From: Pseudomonadota bacterium
GTDB taxonomy: Bacteria > Pseudomonadota > Alphaproteobacteria > Rhodospirillales > Casp-alpha2
NCBI GenBank assembly: GCA_027620395.1
Contig: JAQBZY010000059.1
Coordinates: 1-7,355, forward strand
Length of the DNA: 7,355 nucleotides
Direction: 5' to 3'
Part shown: positions 1-6,763 of the stretch, in pieces
How positions within the stretch are numbered: position 1 is the stretch's first letter
Layout: each line of letters starts with the position of its first letter
The notes under the pieces: model-generated
What the model was told of the DNA's origin: nothing
Database searches by the model: none
What the model saw: the letters and a program-made list of their open reading frames with translations, nothing else
Translations under genes and position numbers: made by a program

Positions 1-469
1 CCGGCATCAGCTCCGGCGTTTCGCGGCAGGCGTAGCCGAACATGATGCCCTGGTCGCCAGCGCCCTCGTCCTTGTTGCCGGCAGCGTCGACGCCCTGGGC
101 GATGTCCGCCGACTGGCCGTGCAGATAGACTTGGACCGCGGCCGTGTCCCAGTGGAACCCATCTTGTTCGTATCCGATTTCCTTTACGCACTCGCGGGCG
201 ATTTTTTCGATCAGCTCGGCATCAGCGTTGCCTTTCGCGTCGAAAATGGCACCGGAACCGTAGGCGCCCTTACCTTCCGTACCGCAGCGGCCTTCGCCGC
301 CGACGATGATACGGTTGGTGGTGACGAAGGTTTCGCAGCCGAGACGGGAGTTCACGGGGTCGCGGCGCAGGAATTCGTCGAGGACGGCATCGGAAATCCG
401 GTCCGCCACCTTGTCCGGATGGCCTTCAGACACCGACTCGCTAGTGAACAAGTAATTCGAATCGCGCAT
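1..469 (-). CDS. metK: S-adenosylmethionine synthetase (methionine adenosyltransferase), 5' part
   Basis: MetK makes S-adenosylmethionine from methionine and ATP in the cytoplasm. Only the first 156 codons are present; the frame stays open to the left edge, so the C-terminal half lies outside. The start is ATG at 469-467, preceded by a G-rich stretch (481-477) as a modest ribosome binding site. The N-terminus carries the family signature [13 protein letters not shown] (residues 8-20), with His17 and Asp19 in the ATP/metal site. Glu59 in GGE matches the methionine-contacting Glu of E. coli Met[11 protein letters not shown] (119-128) and [12 protein letters not shown] (136-147) are further signatures. 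After GGE there is a loop about 18 residues longer than in E. coli (roughly 60-80); as I recall, other alphaproteobacterial MetK proteins also have a long loop here. A SAM-II riboswitch lies in the leader, so feedback by SAM is expected. Identification is secure. Confidence 0.97.
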   Translation of the reverse strand, partial: MRDSNYLFTSESVSEGHPDKVADRISDAVLDEFLRRDPVNSRLGCETFVTTNRIIVGGEGRCGTEGKGAYGSGAIFDAKGNADAELIEKIARECVKEIGYEQDGFHWDTAAVQVYLHGQSADIAQGVDAAGNKDEGAGDQGIMFGYACRETPELMP

Positions 470-472
470 GGT

Positions 473-493
473 CTTTCCCCCTGGGGCCGAAAG
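473..493 (-). promoter_or_regulatory. Hairpin able to cover the metK ribosome binding site
   Basis: On the metK mRNA, CUUUC (493-489) can pair with GAAAG (477-473), and the C run 486-483 can pair with G residues at 481-478. This would bury the only purine-rich Shine-Dalgarno candidate, just ahead of the ATG at 469. An outer GGU/ACC pairing (510-508 with 472-470) could extend it. The pairing is read by eye; no folding energy was calculated. Confidence 0.4.
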
Positions 494-513
494 TTTCAAC
501 GTGCTGGACCTCG

Positions 514-542
514 GGGCGATGGCTGGCCTGCCATCGTCGCCC
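514..542 (-). promoter_or_regulatory. Possible switching stem between SAM-II aptamer and metK
   Basis: Two exclusive hairpins can be drawn. The short one pairs CGATGGC (536-530) with GCCATCG (523-517) around a 6-nt loop. The longer one pairs GGGCGA (542-537) with TCGCCC (519-514), plus TGGC (533-530) with GCCA (523-520), leaving CGA bulged. The longer form uses bases 542-541, which the aptamer needs for its pseudoknot. When ligand holds that pseudoknot, C residues 516-513 become free and could pair with the G run at the metK ribosome binding site. This would fit SAM-dependent repression. The pairings are seen; the mechanism is inference. Confidence 0.4.
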
Positions 543-591
543 ACTTAGCTCGGCATTTAACGTGGCGGCAAGCGGTCCAAATCCGGCCACG
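541..591 (-). promoter_or_regulatory. SAM-II riboswitch aptamer upstream of metK
   Basis: The leader carries the hallmarks of the alphaproteobacterial SAM-II aptamer, an H-type pseudoknot that binds S-adenosylmethionine. P1 is a perfect 6-bp helix, CGTGGC (591-586) with GCCACG (566-561). Loop 1 holds GATTTG (583-578), the conserved element that lies in the groove of P2. The following CTTGC (572-568) is also conserved. After P1 come ACGTTAAA (563-556) and GCTAA (549-545), both matching the family consensus. The pseudoknot can form from CTTG (572-569) with CGAG (552-549), and CCG (575-573) with TGG (543-541). Position upstream of a SAM synthetase fits product feedback. Unlike classical SAM-II switches, where the ribosome binding site sits right after the aptamer, about 70 nt separate it from the start codon. 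Identification comes from remembered consensus, not a covariance-model search. Confidence 0.85.
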
Positions 592-603
592 GCGTGGGCG
601 GCG

Positions 604-632
604 TTTTTGGCAATTTCGCGGGCCGCCGTCAA
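604..632 (-). promoter_or_regulatory. Candidate metK promoter
   Basis: CTTGACG (633-627) contains a good -35 hexamer, TTGACG. At 17-bp spacing the -10 position reads CAAAAA (609-604), a weak match. Transcription would start near 597, a few bases before the SAM-II aptamer at 591, as expected for a riboswitch leader. Placement between the XRE gene stop and the aptamer supports it. The poor -10 element keeps confidence low. Confidence 0.42.
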
Positions 633-677
633 GTATCTGTCACAGCGGGGAAGATCGATGGAGCCCGGGAGCGGCGT

Positions 678-1169
678 TTAATCCTCGTCCGGCAGGTTGG
701 CCATCGAGCGCAGCAGGCCGTAGACCCGGCGGCGCAGCTTCGGATCGTTGATCCGGTAATAAGCCCGTATTAGTTCCAACGTCTCGCGTTTGGCCATCGG
801 ATCGTCGTCCAAGGGCGCCTGCTTTTGATCGGACATCCCGCGCACCGCAACACCGGGAGCCGACAACGCTTCGCTCGGCATGTCCTCGAAGAAAAACGAC
901 ACCGGCACGTCGAGAATCCGGCTGAATTGATAGATGCGGCTGGAACCGATCCGGTTGGCGCCGCGTTCGTATTTCTGAATCTGTTGAAACGTCAGGCCGA
1001 CCGCCTCGCCGAGCTTTTCCTGACTCATGCCGAGCATGGTCCGGCGCAACCGCACGCGAGATCCGACATGGACGTCGACCGGATGCGGCACTCCGGGCGG
1101 CATCCGGTTTGGGTTGCGGCCACGCCGGGTTCCGGCAGGACTAGAATTGAACTTCGGAAAATTCTCCAT
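678..1169 (-). CDS. XRE/Cro-type transcriptional regulator, PhrR-like
   Basis: A 163-residue cytoplasmic DNA-binding protein. Residues about 35-93 form a Cro/C1-type helix-turn-helix, with core VGSRVRLRR, MSQEKLGEAVGLT and FQQIQKYERGANRIG, followed by VPVSFFFEDM. The C-terminal part (about 124-160) is a charged helical segment with no recognised ligand site. The start at 1169 is supported by AAAGGAG (1181-1175) five bases upstream. A second in-frame Met at residue 23, where many relatives would begin, has no such site, so a 22-residue Arg/Asn-rich N-terminal extension is probably real. In Sinorhizobium the acid- and stress-induced regulator gene phrR lies next to actA, the lnt homologue, and this gene also follows lnt. 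Orthology to PhrR is inferred from family and position. Its targets cannot be read from the sequence; nearby lnt, metK and its own promoter are natural candidates. Confidence 0.9.
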   Translation of the reverse strand: MENFPKFNSSPAGTRRGRNPNRMPPGVPHPVDVHVGSRVRLRRTMLGMSQEKLGEAVGLTFQQIQKYERGANRIGSSRIYQFSRILDVPVSFFFEDMPSEALSAPGVAVRGMSDQKQAPLDDDPMAKRETLELIRAYYRINDPKLRRRVYGLLRSMANLPDED

Positions 1170-1194
1170 GTCGGCTCCTTTGCTTCGGCTCGTC

Positions 1195-1218
1195 AGGCGC
1201 CGGCCATTGCCGGCACCC
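1195..1218 (-). promoter_or_regulatory. Strong hairpin in the leader of the XRE regulator mRNA
   Basis: On the minus strand GGGTGCCGGC (1218-1209) pairs with GCCGGCGCCT (1204-1195) around the tetraloop AATG. This is ten base pairs as RNA, two of them G-U wobbles. No U-run follows, so it is not a standard intrinsic terminator. It sits about 25 nt before the ATG and 14 nt before the Shine-Dalgarno sequence. It could stabilise the mRNA 5' end, mark processing between lnt and the regulator, or act in regulation; the sequence does not decide. Confidence 0.55.
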
Positions 1219-1234
1219 GCGTCTCACACGCCAC

Positions 1235-1279
1235 CATACATGATAGAAAAATTCTGCGCACGTAGAGGATGTATGCATA
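1235..1279. promoter_or_regulatory. AT-rich patch with inverted repeats between lnt and the XRE gene
   Basis: This patch stands out from its GC-rich surroundings. CATACAT (1235-1241) and ATGTATG (1269-1275) are an exact 7-bp inverted repeat whose centres lie 34 bp apart, about three helical turns. The second arm overlaps the 8-bp palindrome TATGCATA (1272-1279). On the minus strand TATCAT (1245-1240) resembles a -10 box, but no good -35 is visible 17 bp upstream. A promoter for the regulator with an operator for autoregulation is plausible. This is inference from position and symmetry only. Confidence 0.3.
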
Positions 1280-1284
1280 TCGGG

Positions 1285-2859
1285 CTAATCCTGCCGCCGC
1301 CGTCGCCGCCAGCCGGCGGCCGCCAATCCAGCGAGCAGCAAAAACACGGCGGCAACGCTGGGCCCGGTGCCGGTCCGGGCGAACGGCGGCGGTGGCAAGG
1401 CGGTCGGCAGCGGCACATCGGCGACACCCTGCTCATCCAGCCCGATCATGTTGCGGACCCGGCCATTGGCGTCGATCACGGCGCTGATCCCGGTATTGGC
1501 GACGCGGACCACCGGCAAGCCTTCCTCGATGGCGCGGAGCTGGGCCGCCGCCAAATGCTGATAGGGCCCGGACGACAATCCAAACCAGCCATCATTGGTC
1601 AGATTGAGCAACCATTCGGGCCGCTTGGCCGGGTCCGTCACCTGCCCGGCAAAAATAATTTCGTAGCAGATTAGCACGCCAAACGGCGGCAATCCCTTGA
1701 TCGCCATGTTGCGGGGGCCCGGACCGGCGGCAAAGTCGCCGCGGCCTGGGGTCAACTTCTCGATCGGAAGAATGCCCCGGAGCGGCACGTACTCGCCAAA
1801 CGGCACCAGATGTGCCTTATCGTAGGTGGCGGCGACGCGGCCATCGTCGTCGATGGCGAATGCACTATTGAAAACCTTGCCGGCCTGGTCCTGCCTGGGC
1901 GCACCGAAGATCATGGCACCGCCCTTCGGCACCGCGGCGGCGAGCATGCCGGGGATGTCGGAATTCGGTTCGATGACGAACGGCACCATGGTCTCGCCCC
2001 AAACGACATGGGTCGGCGGACCGGCCGGACCCGGCGAGCGCCGGCTCATCCGCATTTGCTTGATGACGTGACCGCGCTTGAGTGCCGGAACCCATTTTTC
2101 GGCCTGCGGAATGTTGGCCTGAATCAAGCGCAGCACGATACCCGGGTGATCGGCGACGGTGGTGGCGGCGATGCGGGCGTGGCCGAACGCATACAACAGC
2201 AACGGCAATAGAACGCTACCGCCAACAAAGACTGCGACCCCGGGCCGAGCCTCTGCCGGCCGCCAGTGCCAACCGGCGGCAGGGCTGGTGAACACCAGCA
2301 CCGTCAGAAAGCCCAAGCCCGGCGTCCCGATCCACGCCGCCGCTTGCATCATTTCCGGCGACACCGCCCAGACCGAGGCAATGGGATTCCACGGAAAGCC
2401 GGTCAGAACCCAACTGCGAAGCCATTCCGCCGCCATCCAAGACGCCGCGAAGGCGACCGGCAACAACGGCCGGCCGACGCCGGAAACCGCCATCGCCCAA
2501 CGGGTGGCGGCGGCGGCGATGGCGATATAGATGGCCATGCCGGCGGCCATCCCGAACACCGCGAACGGCATCATCCACCCATAGGTCGCCCGGTCGACAA
2601 GAAAAGCATTGCCGATCCAATAGATGCCGACGGCAAAATGTCCGACCCCAAATAGCCAGCCGGTCAGCGCCGCGTCCCGCACGCGCGCCGCCGAAGCCGC
2701 CTGTAACGCTAAAAAGATGAATGCCGGCCACAGGATCGGAACTGCGAATATCGGCGTGAACGCCAACGCCGAGACCGCACCGAGGGCGAGCGCCAATAAT
2801 CGGGTGCGCCAGCCCGGGCCAGGCAACGACAAGCGCGCCCAGATCTTTCCTAGGCTCAA
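1285..2859 (-). CDS. lnt: Apolipoprotein N-acyltransferase
   Basis: Lnt is the inner-membrane enzyme that adds the third acyl chain to the N-terminal cysteine of lipoproteins, using phospholipid as donor. At 524 residues it has the expected size. Several hydrophobic segments fill about residues 20-225, a periplasmic nitrilase-like domain spans about 240-480, and a final membrane helix (500-516) is followed by a run of arginines. The catalytic triad is visible: Glu289 (VVWGET), Lys348 ([15 protein letters not shown]) and Cys398 (GVLICYE), with the conserved Glu356. The motif around Glu289 reads WGE where WPE is usual; the residue that matters is intact. The start is taken as TTG at 2859, overlapping the corC stop in TTGA. 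No strong Shine-Dalgarno is visible, so translation is probably coupled to corC; downstream TTG codons remain possible. It is the last gene of the compact operon. Confidence 0.95.
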   Translation of the reverse strand: MSLGKIWARLSLPGPGWRTRLLALALGAVSALAFTPIFAVPILWPAFIFLALQAASAARVRDAALTGWLFGVGHFAVGIYWIGNAFLVDRATYGWMMPFAVFGMAAGMAIYIAIAAAATRWAMAVSGVGRPLLPVAFAASWMAAEWLRSWVLTGFPWNPIASVWAVSPEMMQAAAWIGTPGLGFLTVLVFTSPAAGWHWRPAEARPGVAVFVGGSVLLPLLLYAFGHARIAATTVADHPGIVLRLIQANIPQAEKWVPALKRGHVIKQMRMSRRSPGPAGPPTHVVWGETMVPFVIEPNSDIPGMLAAAVPKGGAMIFGAPRQDQAGKVFNSAFAIDDDGRVAATYDKAHLVPFGEYVPLRGILPIEKLTPGRGDFAAGPGPRNMAIKGLPPFGVLICYEIIFAGQVTDPAKRPEWLLNLTNDGWFGLSSGPYQHLAAAQLRAIEEGLPVVRVANTGISAVIDANGRVRNMIGLDEQGVADVPLPTALPPPPFARTGTGPSVAAVFLLLAGLAAAGWRRRRRQD

Positions 2860-3794
2860 GCGCCGGCCGCCGACGTCGCCGGCTCGCTCCGCTTGCGAAC
2901 CCGGAGTCGGTGGATGCGCCTCGGATCGGCGTCAAGGATTTCAAACTCGATGCCGGCCGGGTGCGCGATCACCTCGCCCCGGATCGGCACCCGCCCGGCG
3001 GTCGAAAAGACCAGACCGCCCAAGGTATCCAAATTTTCGCGTTCTTCCTCGCTGACGATCGGGCCGATCATTTGTTCCAGGGTTTCGATCTCGACCCGGG
3101 CATCGGCGATCAACGATCCGTCGCGGCGGCGCTCGATCTTGGGTTCCGTGGTGCGGTCATATTCGTCTTCGATTTCGCCGACGATTTCCTCGACCAGGTC
3201 CTCGATGGTAACAAGGCCATCGATGCCGCCGTATTCATCGACCACCAAGGCCATATGGGTGCGGGTGACGCGCATTTCCAAAAGCAGTTCGAGCAAATGC
3301 ATGGAAGGGGCGACGAACAGCACCTTGCGGCGGACCGCATCCAGTTTGAATTCGTTGTCGCGGTGGCGCCAGGCCAGCAAATCCTTGATGTGCACCATGC
3401 CTTGCGCGTCATCCAAGGTGTTGCTGTAGATCGGCAACCGGGAATGTCCGCGTTGCGTGGCGACATCAATGACTTCCTGCAGACTGGCGTTCGCTGAAAC
3501 GGCCACGATATCGGCGCGGGGCACCATGACGTCATGAATCGTGAGATCGCGAAGTTCGAGAATGTTGGCCAGCAACAACCGCTCGTCGGGATCCAGCGGC
3601 ACCTCCGAATCTTCACGTCCCTCGATCAATTCATCTAGGGTGTCGCGGGGCGAGCCGTCCGGAATCCGGAACAGCTTGAGGCCACGCATCCAACTGCGCA
3701 GCATATCCGACAGCCCGCTGGCCCGTTCAGGATCCGTCTCCGTCGTGACGACGGGATCGGCGGTGCCGGTTGCTGGCGGTTCGTTGTCGCTCAT
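2856..3794 (-). CDS. corC: CorC/HlyC-family CBS-domain protein
   Basis: A 312-residue protein of the CorC/HlyC group, linked in enterobacteria to CorA-dependent magnesium/cobalt efflux; the biochemical role is not well fixed. An acidic N-terminus comes first. A CBS pair follows at about residues 84-210, with DVMVPRADI (88-96), HSRLPIY (117-123) and [16 protein letters not shown] (185-200). The small C-terminal CorC_HlyC domain covers about 216-300. There is no N-terminal transmembrane DUF21 domain, so this is the short soluble form. The ATG at 3794 has a very good Shine-Dalgarno, AGGAGG (3807-3802), which lies in the last codons of ybeY; the two genes are 3 bases apart. The stop TGA overlaps the TTG start of lnt. 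The ybeY-corC-lnt order is conserved widely in proteobacteria and supports the call; the exact function here remains uncertain. Confidence 0.93.
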   Translation of the reverse strand: MSDNEPPATGTADPVVTTETDPERASGLSDMLRSWMRGLKLFRIPDGSPRDTLDELIEGREDSEVPLDPDERLLLANILELRDLTIHDVMVPRADIVAVSANASLQEVIDVATQRGHSRLPIYSNTLDDAQGMVHIKDLLAWRHRDNEFKLDAVRRKVLFVAPSMHLLELLLEMRVTRTHMALVVDEYGGIDGLVTIEDLVEEIVGEIEDEYDRTTEPKIERRRDGSLIADARVEIETLEQMIGPIVSEEERENLDTLGGLVFSTAGRVPIRGEVIAHPAGIEFEILDADPRRIHRLRVRKRSEPATSAAGA

Positions 3795-3797
3795 CGG

Positions 3798-4313
3798 TCA
3801 ACCTCCTGCCGAGTCGGCGTAAGGATCGGCAATGCCGAGAGCCGCGAGCATAGAAGTCTCGCGGCTTTCCATGTCGTCAGCCTCGGTATCGGTATCATGA
3901 TCGAATCCCAGAAGGTGTAGCATACCATGTATCAGGAGATGGCAGTAATGATCCTTGATCGCAATGCCCTTCTCGGCCGCCTCGGCGGCGACGGTTTCGA
4001 ACGCCAGCACGATGTCGCCCAAAAGCCGCGGCTGGCCCTGTCCAGCCGGATCGTCATTGCCGAACGACAAAACATTGGTCGGTTTGGCAATTCCCCGATA
4101 GGTGTGATTTAGCTCTTTCACCTCGGCATCGGCGGCGAGCCTAATCGAGACCTCCGCCGGGCCGGCCTCGGTCCCGGCGGCATTCCATGCCGCCCTTAGG
4201 GCGCGTTCGGCAAGTTTTTTCCGGTTCGGCAGCGCGGCAATCCAGCGCCGGTCGGCCACGGTAACGTCGACCGCGAGTTGATCGGAGTTACTTTTCTTTG
4301 GCGTCGCGGGCAT
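3798..4313 (-). CDS. ybeY: Endoribonuclease YbeY, rRNA maturation factor
   Basis: YbeY is a zinc-dependent single-strand endoribonuclease that acts in 16S rRNA 3'-end maturation and ribosome quality control in the cytoplasm. The zinc triad is in HGMLHLLGFDH: His129, His133 and His139, numbering from the ATG at 4313. The conserved LNHTYRGIAKPTNVLSF, with Arg73, precedes it. With this start the protein is 171 residues, normal for the family. The frame stays open upstream to 4463, but that part only overlaps phoH and has no YbeY-like sequence. ATG at 4328 (five residues longer) is the main alternative; neither has a clear Shine-Dalgarno. The gene overlaps the end of phoH by 26 bases, so coupled translation is likely. 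Its neighbour PhoH is a known genomic and functional partner in RNA metabolism. Confidence 0.94.
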   Translation of the reverse strand: MPATPKKSNSDQLAVDVTVADRRWIAALPNRKKLAERALRAAWNAAGTEAGPAEVSIRLAADAEVKELNHTYRGIAKPTNVLSFGNDDPAGQGQPRLLGDIVLAFETVAAEAAEKGIAIKDHYCHLLIHGMLHLLGFDHDTDTEADDMESRETSMLAALGIADPYADSAGG

Positions 4314-5334
4314 GATCGTCGACTTCATACTTAGCGCCGGTGCCGCGGATGTCCTCGAGCTTCGAGTAGGCCCTGACGATTTTTCCGACCAGCGGATGCC
4401 TGACGACGTCGCTTTCCGAGAAGCGAACGAAGCGGATGCCATCGACATCGCCGAGCGCCTCAATAGCGTCGCGAAGCCCCGAACGGATCCCGCGCGGCAG
4501 ATCGACCTGGCTGAGATCGCCCGTGATCACCATCGATGAATTTTCTCCCAAGCGGGTCAGGAACATCTTCATCTGCACCGCCGTGGTGTTCTGCGCCTCG
4601 TCCAGGATCACAAAGGCGTTGGCCAACGTACGGCCACGCATGAAGGCCAGCGGCGCCACTTCGATCTCGCCCGATTCCAAACGCTTCACCACCTGCGGCG
4701 CCGGCATCATGTCATAGAGCGCGTCGTAGAGGGGCCGGAGATAAGGATCGACCTTTTCACGCATATCGCCTGGAAGAAATCCCAACTGCTCGCCGGCCTC
4801 GACCGCGGGCCTGGAAAGAATGATCCGCTCGACATCGCCCCTGACTAGGCGCTCCACTGCCTTGGCGACGGCAAGATAGGTTTTGCCGGTCCCGGCAGGA
4901 CCTTCGCCGAACACCAGCTCGGCGGCGTCGATGGCGCTCAGATAATCCTTTTGGGTCGGCGTTCTGGCGGTCACGACCCGGTTGCGGATGCTGACACCGG
5001 CGTCGACTTCGCGCCGGTCGCGGCCGGGAGCGGCGGAAAATCTCAGCATCGCGTCGACATCGGCGTGATCGACGTCCTGTCCCTTCTCGAGCTTGGCATA
5101 AAGTCCGTCCAGCACGTCGCCGGCGTTGTCGACGGCGGCAGTGTCGCCAGCGATGGTGACCTCGTTGCCGCGAGCGTGGATGACGACATCGAGAGCGCTT
5201 TCGATCCGCGCCAAATGCGAATGGTGTGATCCGAACAAGGACAAGGCGAGGCCGTTCTTGGGAAATGATTTCTTGAGGGTGCGGCGTGGCGCCGGGCGGC
5301 GTCCGCCGTTCGACCGGCGCGCCGGCGCGCTCAA
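4288..5334 (-). CDS. phoH: PhoH-family ATPase (YbeZ-like)
   Basis: A 348-residue cytoplasmic P-loop ATPase of the PhoH/YbeZ type, thought to act with YbeY in RNA processing. The N-terminal part (about 25-110) contains the segment FGSHHSHLARIE found in this family. The ATPase core shows Walker A GPAGTGKT (145-152), SRPAVEAGEQLGFLPGD (174-190), Walker B FVILDEAQN (241-249) and the sensor-like VITGDLSQVDLP (269-280). The start is assigned to TTG at 5334, overlapping the miaB stop as TTGA. It is the only common start codon before the conserved region, and no start lies upstream in frame. There is no clear Shine-Dalgarno, so translation probably relies on coupling to miaB. The first 22 residues are rich in Arg. 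Despite the name, a phosphate-starvation role is not indicated; the context is RNA maturation. Confidence 0.95.
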   Translation of the reverse strand: MSAPARRSNGGRRPAPRRTLKKSFPKNGLALSLFGSHHSHLARIESALDVVIHARGNEVTIAGDTAAVDNAGDVLDGLYAKLEKGQDVDHADVDAMLRFSAAPGRDRREVDAGVSIRNRVVTARTPTQKDYLSAIDAAELVFGEGPAGTGKTYLAVAKAVERLVRGDVERIILSRPAVEAGEQLGFLPGDMREKVDPYLRPLYDALYDMMPAPQVVKRLESGEIEVAPLAFMRGRTLANAFVILDEAQNTTAVQMKMFLTRLGENSSMVITGDLSQVDLPRGIRSGLRDAIEALGDVDGIRFVRFSESDVVRHPLVGKIVRAYSKLEDIRGTGAKYEVDDHARDAKEK

Positions 5335-6707
5335 GCGACGGCCTCCGTGCGCAGGCGGTTGGCGGCGGCACTGCTGCCGCCCAGGCTATTCGGGTTTGCT
5401 TGTTCGATGTTCAACGTCACGATTTCTCCTATCATGTCAGAGGGAAGTTCGGCGTGCACCGCTTGCATATATGGACTTCGCCCGAGCAACTGCCCCGGCT
5501 TGGCGCCCGGGCGTTCCATCAGCACCGGCAATTGCTTGCCGATGCAGCTTTCGTTGAAGCGTATTTGATCGGCATTGAGTTGATCGTGCAGCCGCCGCAG
5601 GCGTTCCGACCTGACGCCGTCCGCGATCTGATCATCCAAGTCGGCCGCCGGCGTCCCCGGGCGCGGGCTGTACATGAACGAATACGCCTGCGCAAAACCG
5701 GTCTCGCGGGCCAGCGACAATGTCGCTTCGAATTCGGCCTCGCTTTCACCGGGAAAGCCGACGATGAAGTCGGACGAAAGCGCCAAATCGGACCGCGCCC
5801 GCCTGAGCTGCTCGACTAGGCGCCGATAATCGTCGGCCGAATGGCGGCGGTTCATGGCCTTGAGTATCCTATCGGCGCCGCTTTGCACCGGCAGATGCAG
5901 AAATGGCATCAATGCCGGCACGTCGCGGTGCGCCGAAATCAACTCCTCGTCCATGTCGGCCGGATAGGATGTGGTGTAGCGAATCCGCTCCAGTCCGTCG
6001 ATGTCGGCCAGTTCCCGAATCAAGCGGCCGAGGCGCCAGGCACCGCCGGCCGCCGATCGATCCGGCGCCGGGCCCTGGTAATTGTTGACGTTCTGCCCGA
6101 GGAGCGTGATCTCGCGCGCACCTTTGCCGACCAGCAGGCGGGCTTCGCGCAGCACCGCATCGGTCGGGCGCGAAAACTCGGCGCCCCGGGTGTAAGGGAC
6201 GACACAGAACGTACAGAACTTGTCGCAACCTTCCTGCACCGTCAGAAACGCACTGGCGGCCTCGACGCGGCCGGCCGGCGGCAAGGCATCGAACTTATCC
6301 TCGGCCGGGAATTCGGTATCGATGATCGTGCGGCCGGTGCGGGCCCGTTCCCGGAGCATCAGCGGCAAGCGGTGATAGGTCTGCGGGCCGAAAATCAGAT
6401 CAACGAATTTGGCGCGGCGGAGAATTTCCTGGCCTTCGGCTTGTGCGACACAGCCGCCGACGGCGATCAGCATTGGCCGGCCTTGGGCGGCCATGGCATT
6501 CTTCAATTCGCGCAAACGGCCCAGATCCGAATAGACCTTCTCGGACGCCTTCTCGCGGATATGGCAGGTATTCAAGATCACGAGATCGGCGTCGGTACCG
6601 TCGTCCGTCGCCTCGAAGCCGACGCCGGCCAGAAGATCGGCCATGCGTTCGGCGTCGTAAGCATTCATCTGGCAACCGAAGGATTTGATGTGGACTTTTT
6701 TCTGCAC
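5331..6707 (-). CDS. miaB: tRNA-2-methylthio-N6-isopentenyladenosine synthase
   Basis: MiaB is a radical-SAM methylthiotransferase that converts i6A37 to ms2i6A37 in tRNAs reading UNN codons, using SAM and two [4Fe-4S] clusters. All six cluster cysteines are present. Cys12 (SFGCQMN), Cys48 (NTCHIREKASEKVYSDLGR) and Cys86 (VGGCVAQ) lie in the N-terminal MTTase domain. Cys161, Cys165 and Cys168 form the CxxxCxxC of the radical-SAM core (GCDKFCTFCVVPYTRG). A TRAM RNA-binding domain covers about 380-440. The NTCHIREKASEKVYSDLG pattern separates MiaB from the related RimO and MtaB. At 458 residues it has normal length. The start is GTG at 6707, which places the standard KKVHIKSFGCQMN at the N-terminus; no good Shine-Dalgarno is visible and no in-frame start lies upstream. 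It follows fur after 56 bases and its stop overlaps phoH, so it may open the compact operon or continue from fur. Confidence 0.96.
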   Translation of the reverse strand: MQKKVHIKSFGCQMNAYDAERMADLLAGVGFEATDDGTDADLVILNTCHIREKASEKVYSDLGRLRELKNAMAAQGRPMLIAVGGCVAQAEGQEILRRAKFVDLIFGPQTYHRLPLMLRERARTGRTIIDTEFPAEDKFDALPPAGRVEAASAFLTVQEGCDKFCTFCVVPYTRGAEFSRPTDAVLREARLLVGKGAREITLLGQNVNNYQGPAPDRSAAGGAWRLGRLIRELADIDGLERIRYTTSYPADMDEELISAHRDVPALMPFLHLPVQSGADRILKAMNRRHSADDYRRLVEQLRRARSDLALSSDFIVGFPGESEAEFEATLSLARETGFAQAYSFMYSPRPGTPAADLDDQIADGVRSERLRRLHDQLNADQIRFNESCIGKQLPVLMERPGAKPGQLLGRSPYMQAVHAELPSDMIGEIVTLNIEQANPNSLGGSSAAANRLRTEAVA

Positions 6708-6763
6708 GGCGGTGCTAGGCCATCCCCCCGGGTATCAATGCCGTCGCCTTTGGCAATGTCACG

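Noticed and set aside
661..677. Possible terminator after the XRE gene at the CCCGGG palindrome
   Set aside because: The flanking arms (GAGC on both sides) are not complementary and no T-run follows on the minus strand.
119..751. Plus-strand open frame (210 codons) opposite metK and its leader
   Set aside because: It runs antisense through conserved MetK codons, the riboswitch and the end of the XRE gene, and resembles no protein family I know.
1288..1325. GCC/CGG-rich repeat stretch near the lnt end
   Set aside because: It encodes the arginine-rich C-terminal tail of Lnt in frame; such a tail after the last membrane helix is ordinary and needs no separate element.
2216..2944. Minus-strand frame of 242 codons overlapping the lnt N-terminal half and the corC end
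   Set aside because: It is an out-of-frame reading of lnt with low-complexity Arg/Gly-rich sequence; the lnt frame has membrane segments and the catalytic triad.
4314..4463. N-terminal extension of ybeY to the first ATG at 4463
   Set aside because: The added 50 residues are Ser/Arg-rich, lie wholly within phoH in another frame and have no counterpart in YbeY; the 171-residue form fits the family.
6708..6763. Possible hairpin or promoter between fur and miaB
   Set aside because: Only a 4-5 bp TTGCC/GGCAT pairing is visible, with no T-run and no convincing -35/-10 pair.
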